DNA of 64,000 nt from Caulobacter sp. (lineage in GTDB: Bacteria > Pseudomonadota > Alphaproteobacteria > Caulobacterales > Caulobacteraceae): NCBI GenBank assembly GCA_016125585.1, contig WGLL01000012.1, positions 1 to 64,000 on the forward strand, in the 5' to 3' direction. Each line of letters starts with the position of its first letter. Positions within the stretch are counted from its first letter, which is position 1. Positions 34,706-44,331 of the stretch are shown here, piece after piece. The position numbers were made by a program, and so were the translations under genes. A model generated the notes under the pieces. That model saw nothing but the letters and a program-made list of their open reading frames with translations, was not told where the DNA came from and ran no database searches.

Positions 34706-34970
34706 GACGTCATCCTATACCGGCGCGGCGAGGGCCGCGACGGGATTTGCCGTCCGGGCCTCCGAAAGCGGCGTGACGGGGCATGGGGATCGGGGCGACA
34801 AACAGTTGATCTGACTCACTGAATGGCCGCGCGCCCGGTGGACAAGGGGATTTACCTCTGCTATCCCGCCCGCCTCGCTCCGACAGGGTTTCCTGCCGGA
34901 GGACACCGATATTTGTTTTCGACCGCCCTGCCGCGCAGGCGTGCGGCGGGCAGCCGAAGGAGAGATACCC

Positions 34971-35207
34971 CTGGTTCAGATTTTCGTCCGCGACAACAAC
35001 GTCGACCAGGCGCTTAAAGCCCTGAAGAAGAAGATGCAGCGCGAAGGCTCGTTCCGCGAGATGAAGCGTCACGTGCATTATGAAAAGCCGTCGGAAAAGC
35101 GCGCCCGTCAAAAGGCCGAAGCTGTCCGTCGCGCCCGCAAGCTGGCGCGCAAGCGCGCCCAGCGCGAAGGCCTGATCGCCGCCCCGAAGAAGCCGATGGG
35201 CCGGTAG
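34971..35207 (+). CDS. rpsU: 30S ribosomal protein S21, apparently with a CTG start
   Basis: 78 residues, starting (M)[19 protein letters not shown], a full-length bacterial S21 with the usual basic C-terminus ([14 protein letters not shown]). AAGGAGAG (34957-34964) stands 6-8 bases before a CTG (34971) placed exactly where homologues have their initiator. The only conventional start nearby is an in-frame GTG at 34941 that would lie upstream of this site and add ten residues. CTG initiation is therefore the best reading. S21 acts in translation initiation on the 30S subunit. Confidence 0.93.
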   Translation: MVQIFVRDNNVDQALKALKKKMQREGSFREMKRHVHYEKPSEKRARQKAEAVRRARKLARKRAQREGLIAAPKKPMGR

Positions 35208-35229
35208 GCGTCAGCCTCGACAGACCACG

Positions 35230-35260
35230 AAAAGGGCCGTCCGCAAGGGCGGCCCTTTTT
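35230..35260 (+). terminator. Rho-independent terminator of rpsU
   Basis: Stem AAAGGGCCGTCC/GGGCGGCCCTTT with a GCAA loop, followed by T residues (to 35260), 22 bases after the rpsU stop. A textbook terminator. Confidence 0.9.
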
Positions 35261-35275
35261 CGTTGCCTTGAGTGA

Positions 35276-35436
35276 TCCTTCTCCCCTTGGGGGAGAAGGT
35301 GTCGGCGTAGCCGACGGATGAGGGGTTGATGAAAGAGGCCGCCGCCACGGGGGGCGGCTTTCGACAATCCCCGCCCACCGGCGCGACCCCTCATCCGAGC
35401 CCTTCGGGCCCACCTTCTCCCCCAGGGGGAGAAGGC
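35276..35436. repeat. Composite intergenic repeat with inverted arms (CTTCTCCCC type)
   Basis: Left arm 35276-35326 (CCTTCTCCCC, TTGGGGGAGAAGGTG, then GGATGAGGGG) and right arm 35386-35436 (the same, inverted: CCCCTCATCC ... CACCTTCTCCC CCAGGGGGAGAAGG). The layout parallels the repeats at 24205 and 28909 but the sequence differs. No gene lies within it. Confidence 0.7.
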
Positions 35437-35441
35437 GACAC

Positions 35442-37553
35442 CTACCCGCCCTTGATCCGCACCCGCGCCTTCGCCTCGCGGCCCTCGCCGTCGATCACCG
35501 ACACGGAATAGAACCCCGGCGCGGCGGGGCGCCACACGGGCCGGCCGCTGACCCCGTCCAGCGGCACCGGGCGGCCGTCGACATACCAGCTCAGGCCCTC
35601 GCCCCCGGCCGCCAGCACCAGGCCCCGCGCCTTCGGCCCGAAGGCCTCGACCTGCACCGTGGCCCGGTCCGGCGGAAAGATCAGCCGGGGGCCGGCGTCC
35701 GCCTGTTCCAGCCGCTGCAGCGCGCCGGGCGCGGCCTTGGGCTTGATCGGCGGCGGGGCCGAGGGGCCGGCGGCGACGATGTCGGCGACGTCGAACAACA
35801 GGGGCAGGGCCGCCTCCCGCCCGGTCAGTCCGCCCCGGGCGCCGCCGTCGGCCCGGCCGGTCCAGACGATGATCACATAGCCGCCGGCCACCCCGGCGGC
35901 GACCGCGTCGCGGAAGCCGTAGGAGGTGCCGGTCTTGAAGGCCATGGCCGGCCCGCCCCGGGTCAGGGCCGAGGGGATGCGGCCCTTGGGGCCGGGGGCG
36001 TCGCGCAGGATGTCCAGCACCTGCCGGGCGGCCCCGGCCCGCACCAGGCGGCGGCCGCCAAAGGCGCGGTTCCTCAGTTCGGCCTGGCGGGTATAGGCCA
36101 GGGGCTTGGCCAGGCCATCATCGCCCAGCGCGCAATAGAGGACCGCCAGGTCGCGCAAGGTTATGCCCTCGCCGCCGAGGGCGATGGCCAGGCCGGGGTC
36201 GCCGCTGGCGGAGCGTGGCCGGTGCAGGGTGACGCCGGCGTTTTCCAGCCGGCCAAGGAAGCTGGACGGGCCGATCTTTTCCAGCATGGCCACGGCCGGG
36301 ACGTTCAGCGAATGGGCCAGGGCCTCGCTGGCGGTGACCTCGCCGCGGAACATCCGGTCGAAGTTCTCCGGCTGGTAGTCCTTGAAGCGGGTGGCGACGT
36401 CCTGGATCTTGGTGTCGGGCGCGGCGGCGCCGTCGTCGAAGGCCATGGCGTAGATGAAGGGTTTCAGCGCCGAGCCCGGCGAGCGCAGGGCCCGGGTCAT
36501 GTCGATCCAGCCGCCGGGTCGGTCGAGGCCGCCCGAGCCGACCAGGCCCCGCACCGCCCGTCCGTCGATCTCGACGACCATGATGGCGGCGGTGGCGTCC
36601 GGCCCCTGTGTGCGGGCATAGGCGGCGGCCATCGGCTCCAGCCGGGCCTGCAGCCCGGCGTCCAGGGTGCTGGCGATGGTGGCGGTCCCGGCCGGCGCCG
36701 CCCGCGCCAGCTCGCCGGCGATGTGCCAGGCCCGCCCCGGAAAGGCGGCCCGGCCGGGCAGGGGTTCGGTGTCGGCCTCCAGGGCCGCCGGCTCGGCGAT
36801 GAGGCCGGCGCGGATCATCCGGGTCAGGACCCCGGCGCGGGCGCGGCTGGCGGCGTCGGGAAAGCGGTCGGGGCGGCGCCCCTCCGGCGCCTGGGGCAGG
36901 GCGATCAGAAGGGCCTGCTCGCCGGGCGTCAGGCTCTCCGGCTCATGGCCGAAGTAGGACAGGCTGGCGGCGCGCACCCCCTCCAGATTGCCGCCATAGG
37001 GGGCCAGGGTCAGATAGAGGGCGAGGATTTCCCGCTTGCTGAGGCGGGCCTCGAGCTGCAGCGCCCGGACCATCTCGATCAGCTTGCTGGGCAGGGTGCG
37101 GGGGCGGGGCTCCAGCAGCCGGGCGGTCTGCATGGTCAGGGTCGAGGCCCCGCTGGTCACCCGGCCGTGAATCAGCGCCGACCCCATCGCCCGGATCACC
37201 GAAAGGGGGTCCACGCCCGGATGCCACCAGAAGCGGCCATCCTCGATGGCCACCAGCCGCCGGCGAAAGCTGGGATCGGTGCGGGAAAGGTCAGCGCGAA
37301 TTCGCCAGCGCCCGTCCTCCACCGGCAGGGCCCGCAGCCAGGCGCCGTTGCGGTCGAGGGCGACGGGGGACGAGCGCAAGGCCCGGCCCATGTCCGGCGG
37401 AAACGCCAGGTCCAGCGCAACCAGCACCGCCTGCAACGCCATCAAGGCGATCAGGCCCCGCACGAGGACCGGCACGACCCTCTCCCGGAGGGAGAGGGGG
37501 GGACCCGCGAAGCGGGAGGGTGAGGGATTACGCCGCCAGCCGGTGAGACGCAT
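35442..37553 (-). CDS. pbpC: Penicillin-binding protein 1C
   Basis: About 703 residues: a membrane anchor (LVRGLIALMALQAVLVALDL), a glycosyltransferase domain (VAIEDGRFWWHPGVD, GASTLTMQTARLLEPRPRT) and a transpeptidase with SALK, SLN and KTGTS motifs, then the PBP1C C-terminal domain. It polymerises and may cross-link peptidoglycan at the inner membrane. Codons between the ATG at 37553 and about 37475 read through an intergenic repeat (SPSRFAGPPLSLRERV). A GTG at 37475 with GGAG six bases upstream is an alternative start. It follows the alpha-2-macroglobulin gene, as in E. coli yfhM-pbpC. Confidence 0.92.
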   Translation of the reverse strand: MRLTGWRRNPSPSRFAGPPLSLRERVVPVLVRGLIALMALQAVLVALDLAFPPDMGRALRSSPVALDRNGAWLRALPVEDGRWRIRADLSRTDPSFRRRLVAIEDGRFWWHPGVDPLSVIRAMGSALIHGRVTSGASTLTMQTARLLEPRPRTLPSKLIEMVRALQLEARLSKREILALYLTLAPYGGNLEGVRAASLSYFGHEPESLTPGEQALLIALPQAPEGRRPDRFPDAASRARAGVLTRMIRAGLIAEPAALEADTEPLPGRAAFPGRAWHIAGELARAAPAGTATIASTLDAGLQARLEPMAAAYARTQGPDATAAIMVVEIDGRAVRGLVGSGGLDRPGGWIDMTRALRSPGSALKPFIYAMAFDDGAAAPDTKIQDVATRFKDYQPENFDRMFRGEVTASEALAHSLNVPAVAMLEKIGPSSFLGRLENAGVTLHRPRSASGDPGLAIALGGEGITLRDLAVLYCALGDDGLAKPLAYTRQAELRNRAFGGRRLVRAGAARQVLDILRDAPGPKGRIPSALTRGGPAMAFKTGTSYGFRDAVAAGVAGGYVIIVWTGRADGGARGGLTGREAALPLLFDVADIVAAGPSAPPPIKPKAAPGALQRLEQADAGPRLIFPPDRATVQVEAFGPKARGLVLAAGGEGLSWYVDGRPVPLDGVSGRPVWRPAAPGFYSVSVIDGEGREAKARVRIKGG

Positions 37554-37645
37554 GGGAAGAAACAATCCTGCCAACACCGTAAACCCTCATCCTCCCACCG
37601 CTGGCGCGGCGGGCCCCTCCTTCTCCCTCAAGGGAGAAGGAGGTG
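37478..37645. repeat. Inverted GC-rich repeat pair between yfhM-like gene and pbpC
   Basis: One arm (37478-37531, CTCTCCCGGAGGGAGAG, then CCCGCGAAGCGGG) lies inside the first codons assigned to pbpC. The second (37583-37645, CTTCTCCCTCAAGGGAGAAG) spans the end of the spacer up to the neighbouring stop. The two face each other, like the other composite repeats of this window. Confidence 0.6.
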
Positions 37646-37647
37646 GA

Positions 37648-40600
37648 TCAGCCGCCCGTCCCGATCGTCACCCGTCCCGCCAGACCCCGCCCATTGACCG
37701 CCGGCCGGTACATGTCCCGCGCCTCCGCGCCGGGGAAGAAGAAGTCCCCGGGGGTGACGGCCCTGGCGATATAGGCCAGGGCGTAGGGCCTGTTGCCGGC
37801 CAGGTCCATGGCGGCGATGTAGCGGTCGTCGCGCGCCTCCTGGATGTCGGCCCCGGTCAGTTCGCCGAGGAACTTGAACGGACCATCCTTGGCGTCCTCG
37901 GGACTGAGCACCGTCTCGACCTCGAAGCCGGCGGGCAGGGCGTCGTCGACCACCAGGGCCATGGTGCGGCCCTGGAACGAGCGGCCCGACAGCTTGACGA
38001 TGATGCGGTCGCCCTGGTTGACCGATCCCAGGTTCACCCCGCCGCCCTGCAGGGTGAACAGCTGCTTGTCGATGCCGAGCCCGTTGGTCGCGGCGCCGGG
38101 GGCGGCGATGGTGGTTCCCCGCACGGTGACGGTGCGCCACAGGGCGCCGCCGCCGCGATTGACGAAGCGGGCGTCGGCCAGCTTGCCCACCGCCCAGCGC
38201 GGGGCGCCGCCGGCGGGGGTCAGGGCGGTGACGCCGGTCGCCTCGATACGGATCGGGCCGGCGGCCTTCATCATCGCCGAGGCGGCCTGCAGCAGCCGGG
38301 CCTGTTCCTGGGTGTTGAGGCTGTCCGGATCACGGACCACGCCCTCCAGACGGTTCACCAGCGGCTTGACCAGATCGGGCTCGCCCGCCTCGTAGCCGTA
38401 GGCGATGACCGCGGCGATGTCGCGCAGCGGACTCTGGTACCAGTCGGCCTCGTCGCGATAGCCGAGCTTGGCGACGGCGCCCTTCAGCGCCGAGCGGGCC
38501 CGGGCCTTGTCGCCCATCAGGGCCAGGCCGGCGGCGACCTGGGCCCGGGCGACGGGATTGTCGTCCTTCTTCATCTGCACGTCGTGCCACCAGCGCAGCC
38601 GCGCCAGATCGCCGTGGCCGGACTTGGCCAGGACGTAGAGGGCGTAGGCCGAGGCTCGCGAGCGCATCCGTTCGGTGGCCTTCTTGGCCTCCTCCTCGTT
38701 GCGGCCCCACCAGGCCGGATACTGGGTGCGGTAGCTGACCGAGACCCAGCCGTCTGGCCGGCTGATCGCCTTCATCGCCGACAGGGCGCGGTCCATGGCG
38801 CTGTCGGGCACCGGGGCGCCATGCTGCTTGGCTTCCCACAGGAAGTCGGTGGCGTAGGCGCCCAGCCAGGCGTCGGCCTGACCATCCCCGACCCGCCACA
38901 GGCCGAAGGCCCCGTCGAGGGTCTGGCGGTCCAGCAGCTTGCCGACCGCCTCATTGAGGCCGGCGCTCGACTTGCGCTGTTTCGGATCGGGCGCCACCTC
39001 GCCGGCGTAGAGCAGCGGATAGGCGACCGAGACGGTCTGTTCGGTGCAGCCGTAGGGATAGCGGGACAGGGCCGCGGCGATCGCCGCCGGGTCGAAGCCG
39101 CGGATCGGCGAATAGCTGACCTGCAGGCTGACGTCCCCGGCCGCCATGCCGGCCAGCAGGTCCGCCCCCGGCGTCCAGGCGGCGCCGGGTTGCTGCAACT
39201 CGGTGGTGGTCCGGGTGATGGCGCCCCAGCCCAGCCGGCTCTGGATCGGATAGGACTTGGCGGTAGCGAAGTCCGGCCCGGCGACCTTGAAGCTGACCTC
39301 GCCGATGCCGATGCGATCGGGCGCCAGGAAGGGGATCTTCTCGGCGATCCGCTGGCCGAGGGCCAGGCGCAGCACCTTCTTGAAGGTCATGACGATGCCG
39401 TTGGTGGCGCTGGTCTCGACGGTGTAGTCGCCGGCCTTGCCCTCGACATTGTGCAGTTCCAGCGTCGCCACCGGCTTGTCGCCGGGGCTGAGGAAGCGCG
39501 GCAGGTTGAGGTCGGCGACGACCGGCTCGCGCACCGTCATGGCCTTGGCGTCGGAGCCCACGGCCTCGTCGGTCCAGGCCACGGCCATGATCCGCAGTTC
39601 GCCGTTGAAGTCGGCGGCGGGCAGCTTGATGCGGGCCTTGCCGAACAGGTCAGTCTCGACGATGCCCGACCACAGGGCCACCGACTTGATCGGGGTGACG
39701 GTCAGCCCCTCGCCGCCCAGCTGATCGGCGCCGAAGTTGACGTTGGCCGGGGCGCCGAGGTTGGGATCCAGCAGCCGCCCGTAGTCGTCCCGGTAGTCGA
39801 GGGTCAGGGCCCGCTTGCCGAAATACCATTTCACCGGATCGGGACTGGAGAACTTGGTCAGCCGCAGGATGCCTTCATCCACCGCCGCGATGGTGACCCT
39901 GGCCCTCTGGCCCAGGCCCAGACCCTTGACCTCGACAGGCACCTCGACCGGCGACTTGGCGTCGAGTTTCTCGGGCGTTCCCAGGGTGACGGTCAGTTTC
40001 CGCGACTTCGGATCGACCGGCACATACAGCAGGCCCAGCGCCCGGCGCGGCTTGGGCGTGGCGACCGGGTCGCGCGGCTGAATGACGCTGACCAGCACAT
40101 AGGCTCCGCCGCCCCAGGCCGCCGAGGTCTTCAGCTTCAGGGTCGTGCCGCCTTCGGGGACGCTGAAGGTCTTGAAGTCGATGACCCGGTCGGTGGCGAC
40201 CGCCACCTGGGCCTCGCCGGCATAGGGGCTCTTGATGGTCAGCTCGACGCTGTCCCCCTGCCCGGGGGCGTCGCCGTTGAGACCGATGCGGACGAAGTCG
40301 GGCGCCTCGCCGTCGCGGGCCGGGCTGCCCCAGCCGGCGGCGAAGCGGATGACCGTCTTGGCCCCGTCCGGCCCTTCCAGCTCCAGCCGGTAGTCGCCCC
40401 ATTCGAGGCGGCGGCCGATCTTGGCCGGGCCGCCGGCGCCGACCTTCAGCTCGCCCTTGGTGATCACCGCGTCGCGGCTGGTCCGTCGCCATTGCCAGCG
40501 GCCGTCCTGCTGGAACCAGTCATAGTCCCAGTTCTCGCTGATCAGGGTGTAGGTCCCCTCCGCAGCGATGCGCTTGCCGGTCGCGTCGACGGCGATGACG

Positions 40601-42768
40601 TCGATGCCGATGCTGGGGCGCGATCCGCCGCCCTCGCCCTCATCGACCTTGGCGCCGAGATAGACTGACTTGGTGCGGACCTTGAGGAACAGGCTTTCAC
40701 GCACCGGCCGGCCGCCCGGTTCGAAGACCGAGGCGGTGACCGTGGCCTTCAGCGGTTCGGCGCTGTCGCCGGCCTCGCTGCTGTTGATCGCCAGCACCGC
40801 GCGGCCCGCGCCGTCGGTGACCGAAGATCCGAGTTCGAGGAACTTCTCCTGGAAGCCGTCCTTCTCATTGCCCCAGCGATAGCCCTTGTACGCGGGGAAG
40901 GGGTTGGGGTCGGCGGCCAGGCGCGCCTCGCCCTGGGTCTGCAACCCGGCGCCGGCGGCGCCATAGAGGAAGCGGGCGGTGACGGCGACGTTGCGGGTCT
41001 CGCCCGCGGTGACCGGCTGGCCGGCCTTGCCTTCGGTGTCGACCGCCAGCCGCTGGGGCGCGAAGTCCTCGACCGAGAAGCTCAGTTCCCCGGCGGCCTT
41101 GTCGAGGCCCTCGATCTCCAGCTTCGCGGTCCAGCGGCCGCGCGGCGAGCTCTTGGGCAGGGCCACGTCCCGGGTCAGGGCGCCGCCGGGCGCGCTGTCA
41201 AAGGCATAGCGCTTGAACTCGACGCCGGACGGACGGCGCACGACGATCTCGCCCTTGCGATCCTTGACCGCCCGCGACTGCAGGTCGCGAACCAGGGCGG
41301 TCAGATGCACCGTCTCGCCGGGGCGATAGATGCCGCGATCGGCATAGAGGTAGCCGTCGATCTCGGTCCCGGCGACCCGGCCGCCGGTCTCGTCGGCGTC
41401 GGGCGAGGGGCCGTTGCGGCCGCCAACCCCCTGGTTGGACAGATCGACGGGCGAGCGGTCGAGGTCGAGGACCGCCAGGTCGCCCTGCTGGCCATAAGCC
41501 ATGACCATCTTCGGCTTGAGGGCGTTCTCGCCCATCAGCAGCGGACGCAGGAACCGCACCCGGCCCTGGTCGTCGGTGCGCGCCTCGGCCAGATCCTCGC
41601 CGTTGCGGGCCACCAAGGCGACGCGAACGCCGCTCATGGTGCGGGCACTCTTCAGGGAGCGGACCACGACGTCCAGGCTCTCGGCGCCGTCGTATCCGGC
41701 CATGGCCATGTCGGTGAACATGATCCAGCGGCGGGCCTGGGCCGGCTGCACGCCCTCGTCCTCGTCATCGGTCTTGACCCCGGCGGAGGCGTCGCGGGCC
41801 TTGATCACATAGCCGCCGGCCTTCATTTCCTTGAGCACCGCGCCCAGCGGGAACACGGTGGTGACCCGTTCGCCCGTGCCGCCGCGCACCGCCACATCGC
41901 CCTTCCAGACAATGCGCCCCTCGTCGTCGGGGCTGTCGTCGCCATAGTCGCCGGGCCAGTCGCCCTCTCCGGTGGGATCAGGCGCGCTGATCGACTTGCG
42001 GACCAGGTTGCGGTCCGAGACGCGCCAGACCTCGATGGCCAGGCGCGAGACGTTGACCGTCTCGATGCCGACCCCGTCGCTGTCCTCGCGCGGCAGGATC
42101 ACGCCATTGCCGGCGAAGCCGACGTAAGGCGGCTTCTCGCCAAAAGTGAAGTCGACGTCGGCGTTGGCGGCCAGCTTCTGGTCGCCCTTGCCGGGCAGGC
42201 CCTTGAGCAGCGTCACGCGGCGGTCGGTGAAGCCCATGCCGGCGATGCACAGCTCGGAACTGTTCTTCGGGTTGACGCTGACCGCGGGGGTCCCGCCCAG
42301 ATCCGGCGAGACCAGCACGAAGTCGGAATAGGACTTGGACGCGTCCAGCGGCTTGGACAGTTCGATACAGGCCTTGGGCTGTTCGGCGCTGGTGTCCAGG
42401 CGGGTGCGCCAGACGGCGAAACCATCGGGTTTGGGAATGCCGCGCCGGGGCGCTCCCGCGGCGCGGGGCTTGCCGAACAGGTTCCAGGGCAGGGCGCCGG
42501 GGGTGCGGCCGTCGGCGTCGACGGTGGCCACCGAACCGCTGCTCTTTCCGCCGCCGAAGAAGCCGCCGTTCGCGGTCACATAGCCGCCGCCGAAACCCAG
42601 CGCCAGGGCGGCCGCCGCGACGATGGCGATGGTCGGGCTCAGGCCCTTCGGCATCCTGACCCGCTCGGGCAGTCTCAGGCGCGAGCGCCAGGATGGAGAC
42701 GACGGCGCGGCGGCGGGAGGCGGGGTTTCCGGACCGGTCTCGCCAGTGGTGTCGTCGCTCGGCGCCAT
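37648..42768 (-). CDS. Bacterial alpha-2-macroglobulin (YfhM-like)
   Basis: 1,706 residues, close to the family length. The N-terminus has one membrane helix (about 40-60, TIAIVAAAALALGFGGGYVT) instead of the lipobox seen in E. coli YfhM. MG domains, a bait-like region and the thioester motif YGCTEQT (C1241, Q1244) follow, then an alpha-alpha barrel and receptor-like end. Such proteins trap attacking proteases through the thioester in the periplasm. The ATG at 42768 follows GGGGAGG. It is the first gene before pbpC, a pairing thought to link protease defence to wall repair. Confidence 0.95.
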   Translation of the reverse strand: MAPSDDTTGETGPETPPPAAAPSSPSWRSRLRLPERVRMPKGLSPTIAIVAAAALALGFGGGYVTANGGFFGGGKSSGSVATVDADGRTPGALPWNLFGKPRAAGAPRRGIPKPDGFAVWRTRLDTSAEQPKACIELSKPLDASKSYSDFVLVSPDLGGTPAVSVNPKNSSELCIAGMGFTDRRVTLLKGLPGKGDQKLAANADVDFTFGEKPPYVGFAGNGVILPREDSDGVGIETVNVSRLAIEVWRVSDRNLVRKSISAPDPTGEGDWPGDYGDDSPDDEGRIVWKGDVAVRGGTGERVTTVFPLGAVLKEMKAGGYVIKARDASAGVKTDDEDEGVQPAQARRWIMFTDMAMAGYDGAESLDVVVRSLKSARTMSGVRVALVARNGEDLAEARTDDQGRVRFLRPLLMGENALKPKMVMAYGQQGDLAVLDLDRSPVDLSNQGVGGRNGPSPDADETGGRVAGTEIDGYLYADRGIYRPGETVHLTALVRDLQSRAVKDRKGEIVVRRPSGVEFKRYAFDSAPGGALTRDVALPKSSPRGRWTAKLEIEGLDKAAGELSFSVEDFAPQRLAVDTEGKAGQPVTAGETRNVAVTARFLYGAAGAGLQTQGEARLAADPNPFPAYKGYRWGNEKDGFQEKFLELGSSVTDGAGRAVLAINSSEAGDSAEPLKATVTASVFEPGGRPVRESLFLKVRTKSVYLGAKVDEGEGGGSRPSIGIDVIAVDATGKRIAAEGTYTLISENWDYDWFQQDGRWQWRRTSRDAVITKGELKVGAGGPAKIGRRLEWGDYRLELEGPDGAKTVIRFAAGWGSPARDGEAPDFVRIGLNGDAPGQGDSVELTIKSPYAGEAQVAVATDRVIDFKTFSVPEGGTTLKLKTSAAWGGGAYVLVSVIQPRDPVATPKPRRALGLLYVPVDPKSRKLTVTLGTPEKLDAKSPVEVPVEVKGLGLGQRARVTIAAVDEGILRLTKFSSPDPVKWYFGKRALTLDYRDDYGRLLDPNLGAPANVNFGADQLGGEGLTVTPIKSVALWSGIVETDLFGKARIKLPAADFNGELRIMAVAWTDEAVGSDAKAMTVREPVVADLNLPRFLSPGDKPVATLELHNVEGKAGDYTVETSATNGIVMTFKKVLRLALGQRIAEKIPFLAPDRIGIGEVSFKVAGPDFATAKSYPIQSRLGWGAITRTTTELQQPGAAWTPGADLLAGMAAGDVSLQVSYSPIRGFDPAAIAAALSRYPYGCTEQTVSVAYPLLYAGEVAPDPKQRKSSAGLNEAVGKLLDRQTLDGAFGLWRVGDGQADAWLGAYATDFLWEAKQHGAPVPDSAMDRALSAMKAISRPDGWVSVSYRTQYPAWWGRNEEEAKKATERMRSRASAYALYVLAKSGHGDLARLRWWHDVQMKKDDNPVARAQVAAGLALMGDKARARSALKGAVAKLGYRDEADWYQSPLRDIAAVIAYGYEAGEPDLVKPLVNRLEGVVRDPDSLNTQEQARLLQAASAMMKAAGPIRIEATGVTALTPAGGAPRWAVGKLADARFVNRGGGALWRTVTVRGTTIAAPGAATNGLGIDKQLFTLQGGGVNLGSVNQGDRIIVKLSGRSFQGRTMALVVDDALPAGFEVETVLSPEDAKDGPFKFLGELTGADIQEARDDRYIAAMDLAGNRPYALAYIARAVTPGDFFFPGAEARDMYRPAVNGRGLAGRVTIGTGG

Positions 42769-43176
42769 AGGCCGCCTCCCCATTCAAGCACGCGTTCGGG
42801 GAGTGTGCGGCAAAGCCGGAACAGTGGTCAATGAGCGCGCTCAAAGACTCCCGTATGAGGCGAGGGCCCGGGTCGCAAAAGGGCGCGCGCCGACCCCCCA
42901 ATTGCAGGTCGCCGGCAGCGGCCGACCGTCTATTCTGAGGGTGGATCGCCGGATTGGTCCCTTTGCGGGGAGCCGGGCGATCAAGGCGAAACCCGTGACG
43001 ACCCCGTCCGGGGGGACGACTCCAGCGGGGCCGGGAGGATCGCAAGCGGTCGCCCGGCCCCGACCTCCAGTCCGCCCAGTTCAGGGGCTGCGCATCTCTC
43101 AACGCAACGCTCGTCCTTGACCTCGCCACATTGCGGGGGCAAACGCCCCTGAAACCGGCCCAGTGGAGGAAAGCTC
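42769..43176. other. Divergent intergenic region without a visible gene
   Basis: About 400 bases between the divergent alpha-2-macroglobulin and ald genes. Open frames here are short, have no ribosome sites and resemble nothing. No convincing EcfG, sigma32 or repeat element was found; it presumably holds ordinary promoters for both genes. Confidence 0.5.
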
Positions 43177-44289
43177 ATGCGCGTTGGCGTGCCCAAGGAG
43201 ATCAAACCTGGCGAACACCGCGTGGGGCTGCCGCCCACCGCCGTGCGCGAGTATGTGGCCCGGGGCCACCAGGTGCTGGTCGAGACCACGGCAGGCGCCG
43301 GCGCGGGCTACCCCGACGAGGCCTACGTCAAGGCGGGCGCGACCATCGCTCCAGACGCCGCGGCGGTGTTCGCCGGCGCTGACATGATCGTCAAGGTCAA
43401 GGAACCCCAGAAGGTCGAGTGGGAGCGCCTCGAGCCGCGCCACATCCTGTTCACCTATCTGCATCTGGCGCCCGATCCGGCCCAGACCGAAGGCCTGATC
43501 AACTCCGGCTGCGCCGCCATCGCCTATGAGACCGTGACTGACGCCAAGGGCGGTCTGCCGCTGCTGGCGCCGATGAGCGAGGTCGCCGGCCGTATCGCCG
43601 TCTTCTCCGCCGCCGAGACCCTGCTCAAGCACAATGGCGGCATGGGCCTCCTGCTCTGCGGCGTCCCCGGCGTGCCCCCCGCCCGCGTCGCCGTGCTCGG
43701 CGGCGGCGTTGTCGGCATGAACGCCGCCCGCATGGCCATGGGCCTCAACGCCGAGGTGGTGGTGCTGGAACGCTCCATCCCCCGGATGCGCGAACTTGAC
43801 GACATCTTCATGGGCCGGGTCCTGACGCGCTACTCGACCCTCGACGCCATTGAGGAAGAGATCCTGAAGGCCGACGTGGTGATCGGCGCGGTGCTGACCG
43901 CCGGCGCCGCCGCGCCCAAGCTGATCAAGCGGACCGACCTGCCCCGGATGAAGCCGGGCAGCGTGCTGGTCGACGTCTCCATCGACCAGGGCGGCTGTTT
44001 CGAGACCAGCCACCCGACCACCCACGCCGAGCCGACCTACACCGTCGACGGCGTGGTCCACTATTGCGTCGCCAACATGCCGGGCGCCGCCCCGCGCACC
44101 AGTTCCGAGGCCCTGGTCCATGCGACCCTGCCCTTCGGCCTGGCCCTGGCCGACCACGGCCTGGACGCGCTGAAGCGGGACAGGCATCTGGCCAAGGGCC
44201 TCAATGTGCTGAAGGGCCAACTGACCCACCCGGCGGTGGCAGAGGCGCTCGGCAAGCCGTTCGTCGATCCCTACGGCGCCTGGGCCTAG
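43177..44289 (+). CDS. ald: Alanine dehydrogenase
   Basis: 370 residues with the N-terminal signature MRVGVPKEIKPGEHRVGLPP, catalytic His in ILFTYLHLA and NAD-binding VAVLGGGVVGMNAARMA. It interconverts L-alanine and pyruvate plus ammonia with NAD in the cytoplasm, linking amino acid and carbon metabolism. The ATG at 43177 follows GGAGGAAA. No Lrp/AldR regulator is adjacent. Confidence 0.97.
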   Translation: MRVGVPKEIKPGEHRVGLPPTAVREYVARGHQVLVETTAGAGAGYPDEAYVKAGATIAPDAAAVFAGADMIVKVKEPQKVEWERLEPRHILFTYLHLAPDPAQTEGLINSGCAAIAYETVTDAKGGLPLLAPMSEVAGRIAVFSAAETLLKHNGGMGLLLCGVPGVPPARVAVLGGGVVGMNAARMAMGLNAEVVVLERSIPRMRELDDIFMGRVLTRYSTLDAIEEEILKADVVIGAVLTAGAAAPKLIKRTDLPRMKPGSVLVDVSIDQGGCFETSHPTTHAEPTYTVDGVVHYCVANMPGAAPRTSSEALVHATLPFGLALADHGLDALKRDRHLAKGLNVLKGQLTHPAVAEALGKPFVDPYGAWA

Positions 44290-44331
44290 TCACCGCCGTC
44301 GCACGTCCACCCCCCATGAAGGGGAGCGGTG

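Noticed and set aside
37246..40668. A 1,140-codon plus-strand frame opposite pbpC and the alpha-2-macroglobulin gene
   Set aside because: Same shadow pattern; both opposite genes have clear catalytic motifs and normal codon bias.
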